Source of the DNA: Catenulispora pinisilvae
Lineage (GTDB): Bacteria > Actinomycetota > Actinomycetes > Streptomycetales > Catenulisporaceae
Direction of reading: 5' to 3'
DNA length: 55,600 nt
NCBI RefSeq assembly: GCF_015356865.1
Contig: NZ_JAAFZA010000048.1
Coordinates: forward strand, 1 to 55,600
In this document: positions 16,582 through 24,957 of the stretch, piece by piece
Layout: every line of letters starts with the position of its first letter
Position numbering within the stretch: the first letter of the stretch is position 1
Position numbers and translations under genes: made by a program
The notes under the pieces: generated by a model
Told to the model about the DNA's origin: nothing
Databases searched by the model: none
What the model saw: the letters and a program-made list of their open reading frames with translations, nothing else

Positions 16582-19500
16582 ATGCTCGACCATGTGTCGA
16601 TGCGCCAGGTGAGCCCCGTCTTCGTCGGCCGCGGGCCGGAGCTGTCCAAGCTCCGGTCGCTGCTGGCCAGCGCGTCCGGGGGCGAACCCGCGGTGGTGGT
16701 GGTCGGCGGGGACGCCGGGATCGGCAAGTCCCGGCTGATCGAGGAGTTCGTCCGGCCGCTGCTCGACGCCGATCCGGCCGCCCCCAGCGCGCCGGCGAGC
16801 GCGACCGCGGGCAGCACCAAGGCGAACCAAACGAATCCGGCGAACCGGACCGGCCAGAGCCCCGCCACCGACATGCGGGTCCTCATCGGCGGCTGCGCGG
16901 AACTCGGCGACGAGGGAGTGGCTTACGCCCCCTTCGTCGCCGCGCTGCGCCAGCTGTTGCGGGACTGGCCCGGCGCGTTCGGCGACGGCGACGGGGTCCG
17001 GCGCCGGGAGCTGGCCTGGCTGTTGCCGGAGCTGGCGGAGGGCCTGTCCGGCGACGACTCCCCGCGCGGCCCGATGATGCGTCCGGCCGGCATGGAACGG
17101 CACAGCGACGCGCTCCCGGCCGTAACGCGCGCCGGTGAGCAATCCGTCCGCGGGCACCTCTTCGACGCCGTCCTGGGGCTCCTGGAGGACCTGGGATCGG
17201 CCGAGACGCTGCTGCTGGTCCTGGAGGACCTGCACTGGGCCGATCGGTCGACCCGCGACCTGCTGGGCTTCCTGTCCCGGTCGCTGCGCGACTCGCGGGT
17301 CCTGATCGTCGGCACCTACCGCACCGACGACCTGCACCGCGGCCATCCGCTGCGGCCGTTCCTGGCGGAGCTGGACCGGATCCGGGGCGCGCGGCGCATC
17401 GATCTGGGACCGCTGACCACCGGCGAGACCGCGGAGCAGTTGGCGGCCATCTACGGCAAGACCGGCCGGGATCTGCCGCCGGGGTTCGCCGAGGAGGTGT
17501 TCGCGCGCGCCGAGGGGAACCCGTTCTTCACCGAGGAGTTGGCGTGCGTGGCCTCGGACGGGTCGAACCTGATGCCCTCGGACGTCGGCGGCTTCTCGCT
17601 CTCGGACACCCTGCGGGACCTGTTACTGATCAAGGTGGAGCAGCTTCCCGAGCCCACGCAACGGGTACTGCGGCTGCTGTCGGCCGCCCTGCCGCCGGTC
17701 GACCACCGGTTCCTGTTGCTGGTCACCGGGGCCACCGACGACGAGTTGAACGAACAGCTGCGCCCGGCGTTCCAGGCCCACATCCTGGTCCCCGGCGAGA
17801 CGCCGACCAGCTACCGGTTCCGGCACGCGCTGCTGCGGGAGGCCGTGCACAACGAACTGCTGCCCGGCGAGCACTCGGCCCTGCACCGCAAGTACGCCGA
17901 ACTGCTGGAGGACGAGCCCTCGCTGGTGGCGGCCGAGGCGCGGGAAGTCGAGCTGGCGCACCACTGGTATTCGGCGCGGGACTATCCGCGGGCCTATGAC
18001 GCCGCGTTGCGGGCCGCCGAGGCCGCGGACGCGCGGTACGCATACGTCGAAGAACACCAGATGCTGGAACGCGCGCTGGACCTGTGGGATCAGGTGCCGG
18101 AACCTGGTCTGGCCTACGCGCGGCTGCTCTACAAGGCCGCCTGCGCCGCGCATCTGGCCGGCGACCCGCATCGGGCGCTGTTCCTCACCGACAAGGCCCT
18201 GAAGCGGGTCGACGCGGACCAGGACCCGGAGCTGGCGGCGCTGTTGCACCACCTGCGCAGCCGGGACCACCACATCCTGGGCCGGGGCGACGGGATGGCC
18301 GACATCTGGGCCGCGCTGGACCTGGTGGACGGCGAGTCCTGTCCGCAGGTGCGGGTGCAGATCACCAACAGCGCCTCCTTCATCAAGATGCTGACATCCG
18401 ACGACATCGACGCCGCGCTGCGCTTCGCCGAGGAGACCGCGCTGCTGGCCGAGAAGATCGACTCCGATCTGTACCGGATCGCGGCGGCCATCACCAAGGG
18501 CACGGTGTTGGCCGGGCAGGTCTCCCTCGGCACCCACGAGGAGGGCCTGGCGATCCTGCGGCAGGCCATCATCGACGCCCTGGGCTACGGCGATCCCGGC
18601 ATCATCGGCCGCGGCTACATCAACCTGTGCAGCGCGCTGGAGACGCTGGACCGGCACCAGGAGGCCGTGCAGGTGGCCCGGGCGGGCCTGACCGAGCTCA
18701 AGCGGCGCGGCGTCCGGCTGCGGGTGGCCGAGAGCATGCTGTGGCTGAACATGGCCGAGTCGCTGATCGCGCTCGGCGACTGGGACGAGGCGCTGGCCGC
18801 CCTGAACTCCAGCCTGGACCTGGACCCGCCGGGCATCCACGGCGCCACCACCCACGAGTACCTGGCCGATCTGGCGCTGCTGGCCGGCCGGGGCGAGCAC
18901 GCCCGCGGCGAGTTGACGCTCGGCGCGCGCATCCCGAGCCGCAACTTCGAGCACCAATACGCGCTGCCGGGCATCCGGCGCGAGATCGAGAAGGCGGTCT
19001 GGCTGACCCGCTCGGTCACCGAGGCCCGCACCGCGTTCCAGGCGTTCCTGGACAAGCCGCAGTTCCTGGGCGATGAGCGCTACGCCTGGCGGGTCCTGAC
19101 CGCGATGGCGATGGCCGAGGCCGACCACGCAGAGGTTCAACGGCATCTACAGCCCACCCGCGCCGCGTCCCGCTCCGGCCTGGCCCCGGCCGACACCGCC
19201 AGCGCCGCGACGGTGGCCGCACTGGCCCAGCGGGCCGGCCGGCTCCCCGCCCTGACCCCGAGCCAGGCCGCGGCCGCCGCACAGGTGGCGGCGGAACTGG
19301 CGCGCTGGCGCGGCGTCGCGGGCGCCGCGGAGTGGGCGGTCGCCAGCGAACTGGCCGCCCGCGAAGGCGTGCACGCACATCAGGCCGCGTACATCCACTT
19401 CCGCGCCTCCGAGGCCAGCGCCGCCAACGGCGACCGCGAGCAGGCCGCCGAACTGCTGCGGCGCGCAGTCCGGGCGGTGGCGACCCTGCCGGCCGGCCCA

Positions 19501-19809
19501 CTGTGCCAGGAGGTGCAGGCCCTGGCCCGCCGCGCGCGCCTGGACATCAGCGACTGCATGCCCGCGGCCCCGGCCCCCGGCGGCCGAGGCACGGACTCCA
19601 GCACCCCGCTCGGCCTGACCGCACGCGAGCTGGAGGTCCTGGCGCTGGTCGCGCAGGGCCTGTCCAACCGGCAGATCGGCGAGCAGCTGTTCATCTCGAC
19701 GAAGACGGCGAGCGTGCACGTGTCCAACATCCTGGCCAAGCTCGGGGTGGCCGGGCGCGGGGAGGCCGCGGCGGTGGCGCACCGGCTGCGGGTGTTCGAG
19801 GAGGCATAG
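16582..19809 (+). CDS. LAL-type LuxR transcriptional regulator with AAA ATPase domain
   Basis: A 1075-aa regulator. The N-terminal NTPase has Walker [10 protein letters not shown] (about residues 47-55) and Walker-B-like [12 protein letters not shown] (about 210-221). A long TPR-like helical middle (about 400-950) follows. The C-terminal LuxR helix-turn-helix (about 1012-1066) reads [39 protein letters not shown]. The size and order are those of LAL (MalT-like) activators that sense a ligand and ATP. No obvious target operon adjoins it; the next gene starts 277 bp downstream. An ATG six codons downstream is an alternative start. Confidence 0.95.
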   Translation: MLDHVSMRQVSPVFVGRGPELSKLRSLLASASGGEPAVVVVGGDAGIGKSRLIEEFVRPLLDADPAAPSAPASATAGSTKANQTNPANRTGQSPATDMRVLIGGCAELGDEGVAYAPFVAALRQLLRDWPGAFGDGDGVRRRELAWLLPELAEGLSGDDSPRGPMMRPAGMERHSDALPAVTRAGEQSVRGHLFDAVLGLLEDLGSAETLLLVLEDLHWADRSTRDLLGFLSRSLRDSRVLIVGTYRTDDLHRGHPLRPFLAELDRIRGARRIDLGPLTTGETAEQLAAIYGKTGRDLPPGFAEEVFARAEGNPFFTEELACVASDGSNLMPSDVGGFSLSDTLRDLLLIKVEQLPEPTQRVLRLLSAALPPVDHRFLLLVTGATDDELNEQLRPAFQAHILVPGETPTSYRFRHALLREAVHNELLPGEHSALHRKYAELLEDEPSLVAAEAREVELAHHWYSARDYPRAYDAALRAAEAADARYAYVEEHQMLERALDLWDQVPEPGLAYARLLYKAACAAHLAGDPHRALFLTDKALKRVDADQDPELAALLHHLRSRDHHILGRGDGMADIWAALDLVDGESCPQVRVQITNSASFIKMLTSDDIDAALRFAEETALLAEKIDSDLYRIAAAITKGTVLAGQVSLGTHEEGLAILRQAIIDALGYGDPGIIGRGYINLCSALETLDRHQEAVQVARAGLTELKRRGVRLRVAESMLWLNMAESLIALGDWDEALAALNSSLDLDPPGIHGATTHEYLADLALLAGRGEHARGELTLGARIPSRNFEHQYALPGIRREIEKAVWLTRSVTEARTAFQAFLDKPQFLGDERYAWRVLTAMAMAEADHAEVQRHLQPTRAASRSGLAPADTASAATVAALAQRAGRLPALTPSQAAAAAQVAAELARWRGVAGAAEWAVASELAAREGVHAHQAAYIHFRASEASAANGDREQAAELLRRAVRAVATLPAGPLCQEVQALARRARLDISDCMPAAPAPGGRGTDSSTPLGLTARELEVLALVAQGLSNRQIGEQLFISTKTASVHVSNILAKLGVAGRGEAAAVAHRLRVFEEA

Positions 19810-19831
19810 GGCGGCGGGACGCTTGGTCCCG

Positions 19832-19861
19832 ACTACTGCCCACTACTGCCCACTACTGCCG
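19832..19861. repeat. Three copies of a 10-bp direct repeat
   Basis: ACTACTGCCC occurs at 19832 and 19842, and ACTACTGCCG at 19852, directly after the LAL regulator stop. The 277-bp gap to the next gene otherwise holds only AT-richer sequence around 19890-19930 that may carry a promoter; I cannot define one. Confidence 0.75.
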
Positions 19862-20086
19862 ACCCACGGCGGTGGTATCCGGCGTATCGCGATCGGCCGA
19901 ATCATATTCGTCCCCTGAATTCCCGCCGAAGATACGCGGTCACCTCCCGCGATCGGCCGCGGACGCTCCGCGATCCCTCATTCGGATGGATCGCCCCGCG
20001 CCGTTCCCGTGAGGCGCCCCGGGAGAGGTCCACACTGATGGTTCGCGTGAGTTTCACGTCGCTGTGCCGTCCGTCGAAAGGCCGCC

Positions 20087-21673
20087 ATGAAGTCACCGGT
20101 CATGCCCGCGATCGAGGAGCTGCTGCACGCGGCGTTCGACGCCGCGCCGATGCCGGCGGTGCTCGCCGACGGCCCCGGCCACCTGCTGCTGGCCGCCAAC
20201 GAGGCGTGCCAGGCCGACTTCGGGGCGGTGGCGCTGCGCCGGCCGGTCGAGGACGCGCTGCCGGAGTTGGCGGCCACCGGTCTGCCCGCGGCGCTGGACC
20301 AGGCCTACGACACCGGGCGTCCGGTGCTGTTGCACGACCGGCTGGTGCGGCGGCACGGCGGGGACCGGTACTACACGCTGGTGTGCGTGCCGGCCCGCGG
20401 CGGGGTGGCCGTGTTCTGCCGGGACGAGACCGAGCGGGTGCGGCGGGACCAGGCGCTGCTGGAGGAGGAGACCCGCAACCGGAACATGGCGGTGATGCTC
20501 CAGCGCTCGTTGCTGCCGCAGCGGATCGTGCAGCCCGATGAGATCCGGCTGGCCGCCTGCTACCTGCCGGCGCTGGTGCGGTACGAGGACGCCTCACTGG
20601 ACGCCGAGCCGGTGCTGGAGGTCGGCGGGGACTGGTACGACGCGATCCCGCTGGGCGCCGGGCGGACCGCGCTGGTGGTCGGCGGCGTGACGCCGCAGGC
20701 CGGGGGCGTCGGGGTGCGGGCGGCGGCGGTGATGGGGCGGCTGCGCGCGGCGGTGCGGGCCTACGCCTCGCAGAACCTGCCGCCCGGCGAGGTGATGTAC
20801 CACCTGGACCGGCACGCGCTGGACTTCGACGGCGAGCGCACCGGCGCGCCGGTGGCGACGCTGGTGTACGCGGTGCACGACGCGGACAACGGCTCGCTGA
20901 CGTACGCCAACGCCGGGCACTTACCCCCGCTGTTACGCCTGCCGGACGGCTACGTGGCGGTGCTGGACGGCGCTTCGGGGCCCTCGCTGGGCAGCGGGGA
21001 CTGGACCTGGCAGGAGGCCGCGGTGGCGGTGCCGCCGGGGTCGTATCTGGCCTTCTACACACAGGGCCTGCTGGAGCGCGGGACCGGCGATCTGCGGCGG
21101 GTGTTCGCCCGGGCGCCGGAGGAGGAGCCGCCCCGGCCCGGCGCCGGCCCGGTGGACCTGGTGCGGGACCACATCCTGGCCTCCATCGACCCGCTCTCGG
21201 TGTCCAGCGGCAACCTGGACCCCGCCGGCGCGGTGCGCACCGACGACGTGGCGCTGCTGGTGGCGCACGTCCCGGCCTGGACCGGCGCGCACGCGGCGCT
21301 GTTCCGCTCGGCGTCGGTGGAGCTGGTCGGCGGGCCCGAGATCGCCGCGCACGCCCGCAGCTACACCGCCGGCGTCCTGACCACCTGGGGCGTCGCCGAC
21401 GACCTGACCGACACCGCGGTCCTGGCGGTCAGCGAACTGGTCGCCAACGCCGTCACCCACGGCGCCGCCCCGGTCGTGCTCCGCCTGCGCCGCACCGACC
21501 GCCGCCTGATCATCGACGTCGCCGACCAGTCCGACCACCTCCCCCGCCGCCGCCTGGCCCGCGAGACCGACGAGGACGGCCGCGGGATCAGCATCATCGC
21601 CGCGGTCGCGGCGGCCTGGGGCGCGCGGCCGCTGCCGGAGGGCAAGTCGGTGTGGTGCGAGTTCGAGTTCTGA
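20087..21673 (+). CDS. PAS-SpoIIE(PP2C-like)-HATPase signalling protein, phosphatase site degenerate
   Basis: A 528-aa cytoplasmic protein. A PAS-like sensor (about 8-125) precedes a coiled linker (ALLEEETRNRNMAVMLQRSLLPQ). A SpoIIE/RsbU-type PP2C domain (about 150-395) and a C-terminal GHKL anti-sigma kinase-like domain (about 410-528) follow, the latter with an N-box ELVANAVTHG and DGRG. The first metal motif GGDWYD (180-185) and final DD (386-387) are kept. The second motif reads VVGGVTPQAGG where active enzymes have a GD-containing VxGH, and YTQGLLE replaces YTDGLVE. Two metal-binding Asp are thus missing and activity is doubtful. GAAAGG six bases upstream supports the start. Confidence 0.9.
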   Translation: MKSPVMPAIEELLHAAFDAAPMPAVLADGPGHLLLAANEACQADFGAVALRRPVEDALPELAATGLPAALDQAYDTGRPVLLHDRLVRRHGGDRYYTLVCVPARGGVAVFCRDETERVRRDQALLEEETRNRNMAVMLQRSLLPQRIVQPDEIRLAACYLPALVRYEDASLDAEPVLEVGGDWYDAIPLGAGRTALVVGGVTPQAGGVGVRAAAVMGRLRAAVRAYASQNLPPGEVMYHLDRHALDFDGERTGAPVATLVYAVHDADNGSLTYANAGHLPPLLRLPDGYVAVLDGASGPSLGSGDWTWQEAAVAVPPGSYLAFYTQGLLERGTGDLRRVFARAPEEEPPRPGAGPVDLVRDHILASIDPLSVSSGNLDPAGAVRTDDVALLVAHVPAWTGAHAALFRSASVELVGGPEIAAHARSYTAGVLTTWGVADDLTDTAVLAVSELVANAVTHGAAPVVLRLRRTDRRLIIDVADQSDHLPRRRLARETDEDGRGISIIAAVAAAWGARPLPEGKSVWCEFEF

Positions 21674-21697
21674 GAGGACACAACTCGCGGTGAGGCA

Positions 21698-22015
21698 TCA
21701 GGCGATGGCGGCGATGTCGCCGTCGTCGAAGTAGATGGCCTGGTGCAGCTGGCCGCCCAGGGCCCTCGCATAGCGGGCAAGCACTTCCTGGCCGGAGACA
21801 TTGCCTTGCTCTATCTGCGAGATGCGGCCTTTGGTGACACCCATGCTGTCAGCCACCTGCTGCTGGGTCAGGCCACGGGCCTTCCGGAGCTCCGCCAACC
21901 GGTATCCCATCATCTCGGCGCGGAGCTTGGCCCGGCGCTCGGCGGCGACCTCCTCGCCGCCGGCACGCTCGATGAACTCGGCGCGAATATCGCTCCACTT
22001 CACATAACCGGTCAT
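21698..22015 (-). CDS. XRE-family helix-turn-helix regulator
   Basis: A 105-aa protein with an N-terminal ~35 residue lead (KWSDIRAEFIERAGGEEVAAERRAKLRAEM). It has an XRE/HigA-type HTH (YRLAELRKARGLTQQQVADSMGVTKGRISQIEQG) and a short acidic tail (FDDGDIAAI). This form is common among antitoxins of RelE/HigB-type modules. However, no toxin gene is visible upstream or downstream, so it is either an orphan or a simple repressor. GAGGA lies six bases before the ATG. The open frame continues upstream without conserved sequence. Confidence 0.82.
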   Translation of the reverse strand: MTGYVKWSDIRAEFIERAGGEEVAAERRAKLRAEMMGYRLAELRKARGLTQQQVADSMGVTKGRISQIEQGNVSGQEVLARYARALGGQLHQAIYFDDGDIAAIA

Positions 22016-22082
22016 CGTCAGTCCTCTGCAAGCGTGTCGAGTGCGTCTAACGCCTCGACGACCCGTGTGATCGGCGTCTCGG

Positions 22083-22091
22083 AGTATAGCA
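22083..22091 (-). promoter_or_regulatory. Extended -10 promoter element for the XRE gene
   Basis: Reading leftward, the sequence is TGCTATACT, which matches the extended -10 form TGnTATAAT at all but one core base. It would start transcription about 60 bases before the XRE start codon. No good -35 hexamer is present at 16-18 bp. Confidence 0.4.
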
Positions 22092-22205
22092 TTCACTAAA
22101 CCCACGCTCCCTCCCGGCGTAAACGATCAGCGCCACAGCACCCCTTACAACTAACCCGCTGTAGTCGCGAAAACCCCCAGCACCGCCCCGCGCTGACCGG
22201 TCACA

Positions 22206-22235
22206 TCGACGGCGCTCCCCACCGGCCCGTATATT
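22206..22235 (+). promoter_or_regulatory. Vegetative-type promoter candidate for the sigma factor gene
   Basis: TCGACG and TATATT are separated by 18 bp, matching the principal-sigma consensus at 4/6 and 5/6 positions. It would give a ~130-base leader before the start at 22370. Confidence 0.4.
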
Positions 22236-22369
22236 GCGGAGGAGCCGCAGCCAACCCCTCAAGACGCCCTGCCGCCGAAGGCCGGTCGGGCGATAGCATG
22301 GGGACTCGGGTTGTCGGTCGCCGGCCATCACGCGGCCGGCGGGGGGACATCGATTTCAGGAGCTGACGG

Positions 22370-23104
22370 ATGAGTGTGGCGGGCGCTGTCGCCTGGCCGG
22401 CGCGCACCATATGGTGGCCGCGGCGGCATCGTGCGGCCGTCGCGGGTGCCCGCGCGCGCCAGGTCGGGCTCGGGGTCGCCGCCGTCGTGGCGGCGCTGCG
22501 GGAGGCGCTGAACACGCCGACCGAGGACGCCGAGGGCGATCTGTCCGCGAGCGGGAACCATCCGCTGGCGATGATCGGCGGGAGCACCGCGCCGCGCGGC
22601 CACCGGGCGTTGCAGCCCGGCGCGGGTCCGTCGCTGGCCGACCTGTACTACGCGCACCGCCTGTCGCTGGTGCGGCTGGCCATCCTGCTGGTGGACGACC
22701 AGGCTTCGGCCGAGGACGTGGTGCAGGACTCCTTCACCGGCCTGTGGCGCCGCTACGGTGACGACCTCACCGGCATGGAGAACCCGGTCGGCTACCTGCG
22801 CACCGCCGTGGTGAACAACGCGCGCTCGGTACTGCGCCGCCGCAAGACCGCCCGCGGCTACACCCCGCCGCACATCCCGGACGCCGCCAGCGCCGAGTCC
22901 GTGGCCCTGCTCTCCGAGGAGCACCGCGAGGTGCTGGAGGCCATCCAGAAGCTGCCGCCGCGCCAGCGCGAGGTGCTGGTGCTGCGCTACTGGTCCGATC
23001 TGTCCGAGGCGGACATCGCCGACGCGCTGGGCATCAGCCGGGGCACCGTGAAGTCGACGGCGAGCCGCGGGCTGGAAGCTCTCGGCAAACTGCTCAAGGG
23101 CTGA
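22370..23104 (+). CDS. Sigma-70 family (ECF/SigE-like) RNA polymerase sigma factor
   Basis: A 244-aa protein. The N-terminal ~85 residues are unusual (Trp/Arg-rich, then Ala-rich helix). Sigma region 2 (SLADLYYAHRLSLVRLAILLVDDQASAEDVVQDSFTGLWRRY, about 86-130) and region 4 (LPPRQREVLVLRYWSDLSEADIADALGISRGTVKSTASRGLEAL, about 195-240) follow. The region 4 pattern is that of the actinobacterial SigE-family ECF factors. AGGAG lies eight bases before the ATG, supporting the long form, although an internal start near residue 67 would give a standard-length ECF. No anti-sigma gene follows; a binding-protein gene starts 169 bp downstream. Confidence 0.88.
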   Translation: MSVAGAVAWPARTIWWPRRHRAAVAGARARQVGLGVAAVVAALREALNTPTEDAEGDLSASGNHPLAMIGGSTAPRGHRALQPGAGPSLADLYYAHRLSLVRLAILLVDDQASAEDVVQDSFTGLWRRYGDDLTGMENPVGYLRTAVVNNARSVLRRRKTARGYTPPHIPDAASAESVALLSEEHREVLEAIQKLPPRQREVLVLRYWSDLSEADIADALGISRGTVKSTASRGLEALGKLLKG

Positions 23105-23130
23105 CACCCCCCGACATACCCGGTCACCCA

Positions 23131-23146
23131 TCACCCGACGGGGTGA
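23131..23146 (+). promoter_or_regulatory. Short inverted repeat after the sigma factor gene
   Basis: TCACCC and GGGTGA flank GACG, 26 bp after the sigma factor stop. It could be a weak terminator or an operator for the downstream ABC operon. The rest of the gap up to 23273 is AT-richer than its surroundings and probably holds that operon's promoter, which I cannot place. Confidence 0.3.
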
Positions 23147-23273
23147 ATCAGTATCACGGTTTGCCAAATTCTGCCGTGAGACTCTCGAAACTCTATTGAG
23201 TTCTGTGTTGAATTAGAGCACGCTGCCTTGCTACACCCGAAGTTTCTGACGACCCGTCAGGTGGTAGCACTCG

Positions 23274-24941
23274 ATGACCTCCGCGCGCTCACCGCGATCC
23301 CGTAACCGCCACAACCGCCGTCACCACCGAATAGCCACCGCGACCACCGCGATCGCCATCGCGGCCCTCTCGCTGTCCCTGGGTGCCTGCGGCGCCCGGC
23401 TGTCCGCCGACCAGAAGGCCGCCGCCATCGCGTACGGCCAAGGCGCGAACGGCAACGGCTCGCAGAGTGCTGACGGCTCCCAGAGCTCCGGAAACGGCAC
23501 CGGCGGGACGACCGGCGGCACCGGAAGCACAGGCACCACCGGGGGCGGCTCCGGCGGCACCACCGGGGGTGCGGTCGGTGGGACCAGCGGCGGCGCGGTC
23601 GGCGGCACCTCCACCGGCGGCACCACCGGGGGCAAGGGTTCCGGCGGAACCACCGGAGGCAAGGGCTCTGGTGGCACCACCGGGGGCAAGACATCCGGTG
23701 GCGGCACCAGCGGCGGTGGTACCAGTGGCGGCGGAACCGGGGGCGGTACCGGCGGGGGCAGCGGCGCCCCGGGTGCCGACAACTGCGTCGGCACCGCGAC
23801 CGGCTCGACGGCCACCGGCGTGACCGCGAACAGCATCAGCCTGGGCAACGCCAGCGACCTGTCCGGACCGATCGGCGGCCTGTTCAGCTCCGCCCCGCAG
23901 GCCGTCCAGGCATACGCGGCCTACTTCAACGCCACCCACCCGAACGGCATCTGCGGCCGCAAGCTCACCGTGCACTCCTACGATTCGCAGACCTCGGACG
24001 CCGGCGACAACCAGCAGACCCTGACCGCCTGCCAGTCCGACTTCGCGCTGGTCGGCTCGGTCTCGGCCTTCGACTCCGGCGGCGCGGCGTCCGACGCCCA
24101 GTGCGGCATCCCGGACCTGCAAGCGGTCAGCACCACCCGGGCCCGGCAGACCTGCGCGGTCTGCTTTGGAACAGACTCGCAACAATTGCCGTTGGTCCCC
24201 CAGGTGCAACCGGACTTCTGGAACAAGCAGTTCCCGGGCGCGGGCGCCAAGGCCGCGTTCCTGTACGTCGACACCGGCACCACCGCGCAGCAGGCCAAGT
24301 CCTGGGAGCAGGCGTACGCCAAGGACGGCTTCAACTGGCTGTTGGACCAGCCGATCGGCGTCTCGGAGTCGAACTACACGCCCTACGTCGTGAAGATGCA
24401 GCAGGCCGGCGTCCAGTACGTGCAGTTCCTCGGCGCGTATCAGGAGGCCGCGACGCTCGCCCAGGCCATGCAGCAGCAGGGGTTCACGCCGAAGGTCTTC
24501 GTCCTGGACCCGACCGGCTACGACCCGAACTTCGTGCAGCAGGCCGGCTCGGCGGCGAACAACGCCTTCGTCTTCAGCAACGCCGCGATGTTCGAGGAAG
24601 CCGGTTCGAACCCTGAGCTCCAGCTCTACACCAAGTGGCTGCACCAGGTGGCCCCGGGCGCCACGCCGACCTACTTCGGGATGTTCGCCTGGTCCTCGGC
24701 CGAGCTGTTCACCCGGCTGGCCAACCAGATCGGGCCGAACCTGACCCGGCCGGCGATGGTGCAGGCGCTGTCCAAGGTGCACAACTACACCGGCAACGGG
24801 CTGTTCGCACCACAGGACGTCGGCGGCAAGACCACCTCACCGTGCGCACTGTTCATGCAGTACACCGGATCGGGCTGGAAACGGGTCTCCCCCGGCTCCG
24901 GCTGGACATGCGGGAACCTCATCAACTCCGGCGTCAGCTGA
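23274..24941 (+). CDS. Lipoprotein substrate-binding protein of a branched-chain-amino-acid-type ABC transporter
   Basis: A 555-aa lipoprotein. The N-terminus is basic and His/Arg-rich, followed by a hydrophobic helix and lipobox LGAC (C39). A ~110-residue linker of Gly/Thr/Ser repeats (GGTTGG-type) spans about 60-165. A type-1 periplasmic binding fold (Peripla_BP_6/LivJ class, about 170-545) follows, starting ITVNSISLGNASDLSGPIGG-like. The binding domain has several Cys residues, unusual for the class, which suggests disulphides. It heads an operon with permease and two ATPases, so it should deliver an amino acid or amide-like ligand. The long flexible linker probably spans a thick cell wall layer. 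Confidence 0.92.
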   Translation: MTSARSPRSRNRHNRRHHRIATATTAIAIAALSLSLGACGARLSADQKAAAIAYGQGANGNGSQSADGSQSSGNGTGGTTGGTGSTGTTGGGSGGTTGGAVGGTSGGAVGGTSTGGTTGGKGSGGTTGGKGSGGTTGGKTSGGGTSGGGTSGGGTGGGTGGGSGAPGADNCVGTATGSTATGVTANSISLGNASDLSGPIGGLFSSAPQAVQAYAAYFNATHPNGICGRKLTVHSYDSQTSDAGDNQQTLTACQSDFALVGSVSAFDSGGAASDAQCGIPDLQAVSTTRARQTCAVCFGTDSQQLPLVPQVQPDFWNKQFPGAGAKAAFLYVDTGTTAQQAKSWEQAYAKDGFNWLLDQPIGVSESNYTPYVVKMQQAGVQYVQFLGAYQEAATLAQAMQQQGFTPKVFVLDPTGYDPNFVQQAGSAANNAFVFSNAAMFEEAGSNPELQLYTKWLHQVAPGATPTYFGMFAWSSAELFTRLANQIGPNLTRPAMVQALSKVHNYTGNGLFAPQDVGGKTTSPCALFMQYTGSGWKRVSPGSGWTCGNLINSGVS

Positions 24942-24957
24942 GAGCGGGCTGCGTGAG

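Larger units (their letters stand above)
22016..22369. other. Divergent intergenic region between XRE gene and sigma factor gene
   Basis: 354 bp without a convincing gene. It contains likely promoters for both flanking genes (see 22083-22091 and 22206-22235). A short leftward frame at about 22022-22093 encodes only 24 residues and ends at the XRE ribosome site; it probably overlaps the transcription start rather than being translated. Confidence 0.5.

Noticed and set aside
22047-22331. 94-codon leftward frame as a toxin partner for the XRE gene
   Set aside because: Arg/Gly-rich with no RelE/HigB features, no ribosome site, and it overlaps the likely promoters.
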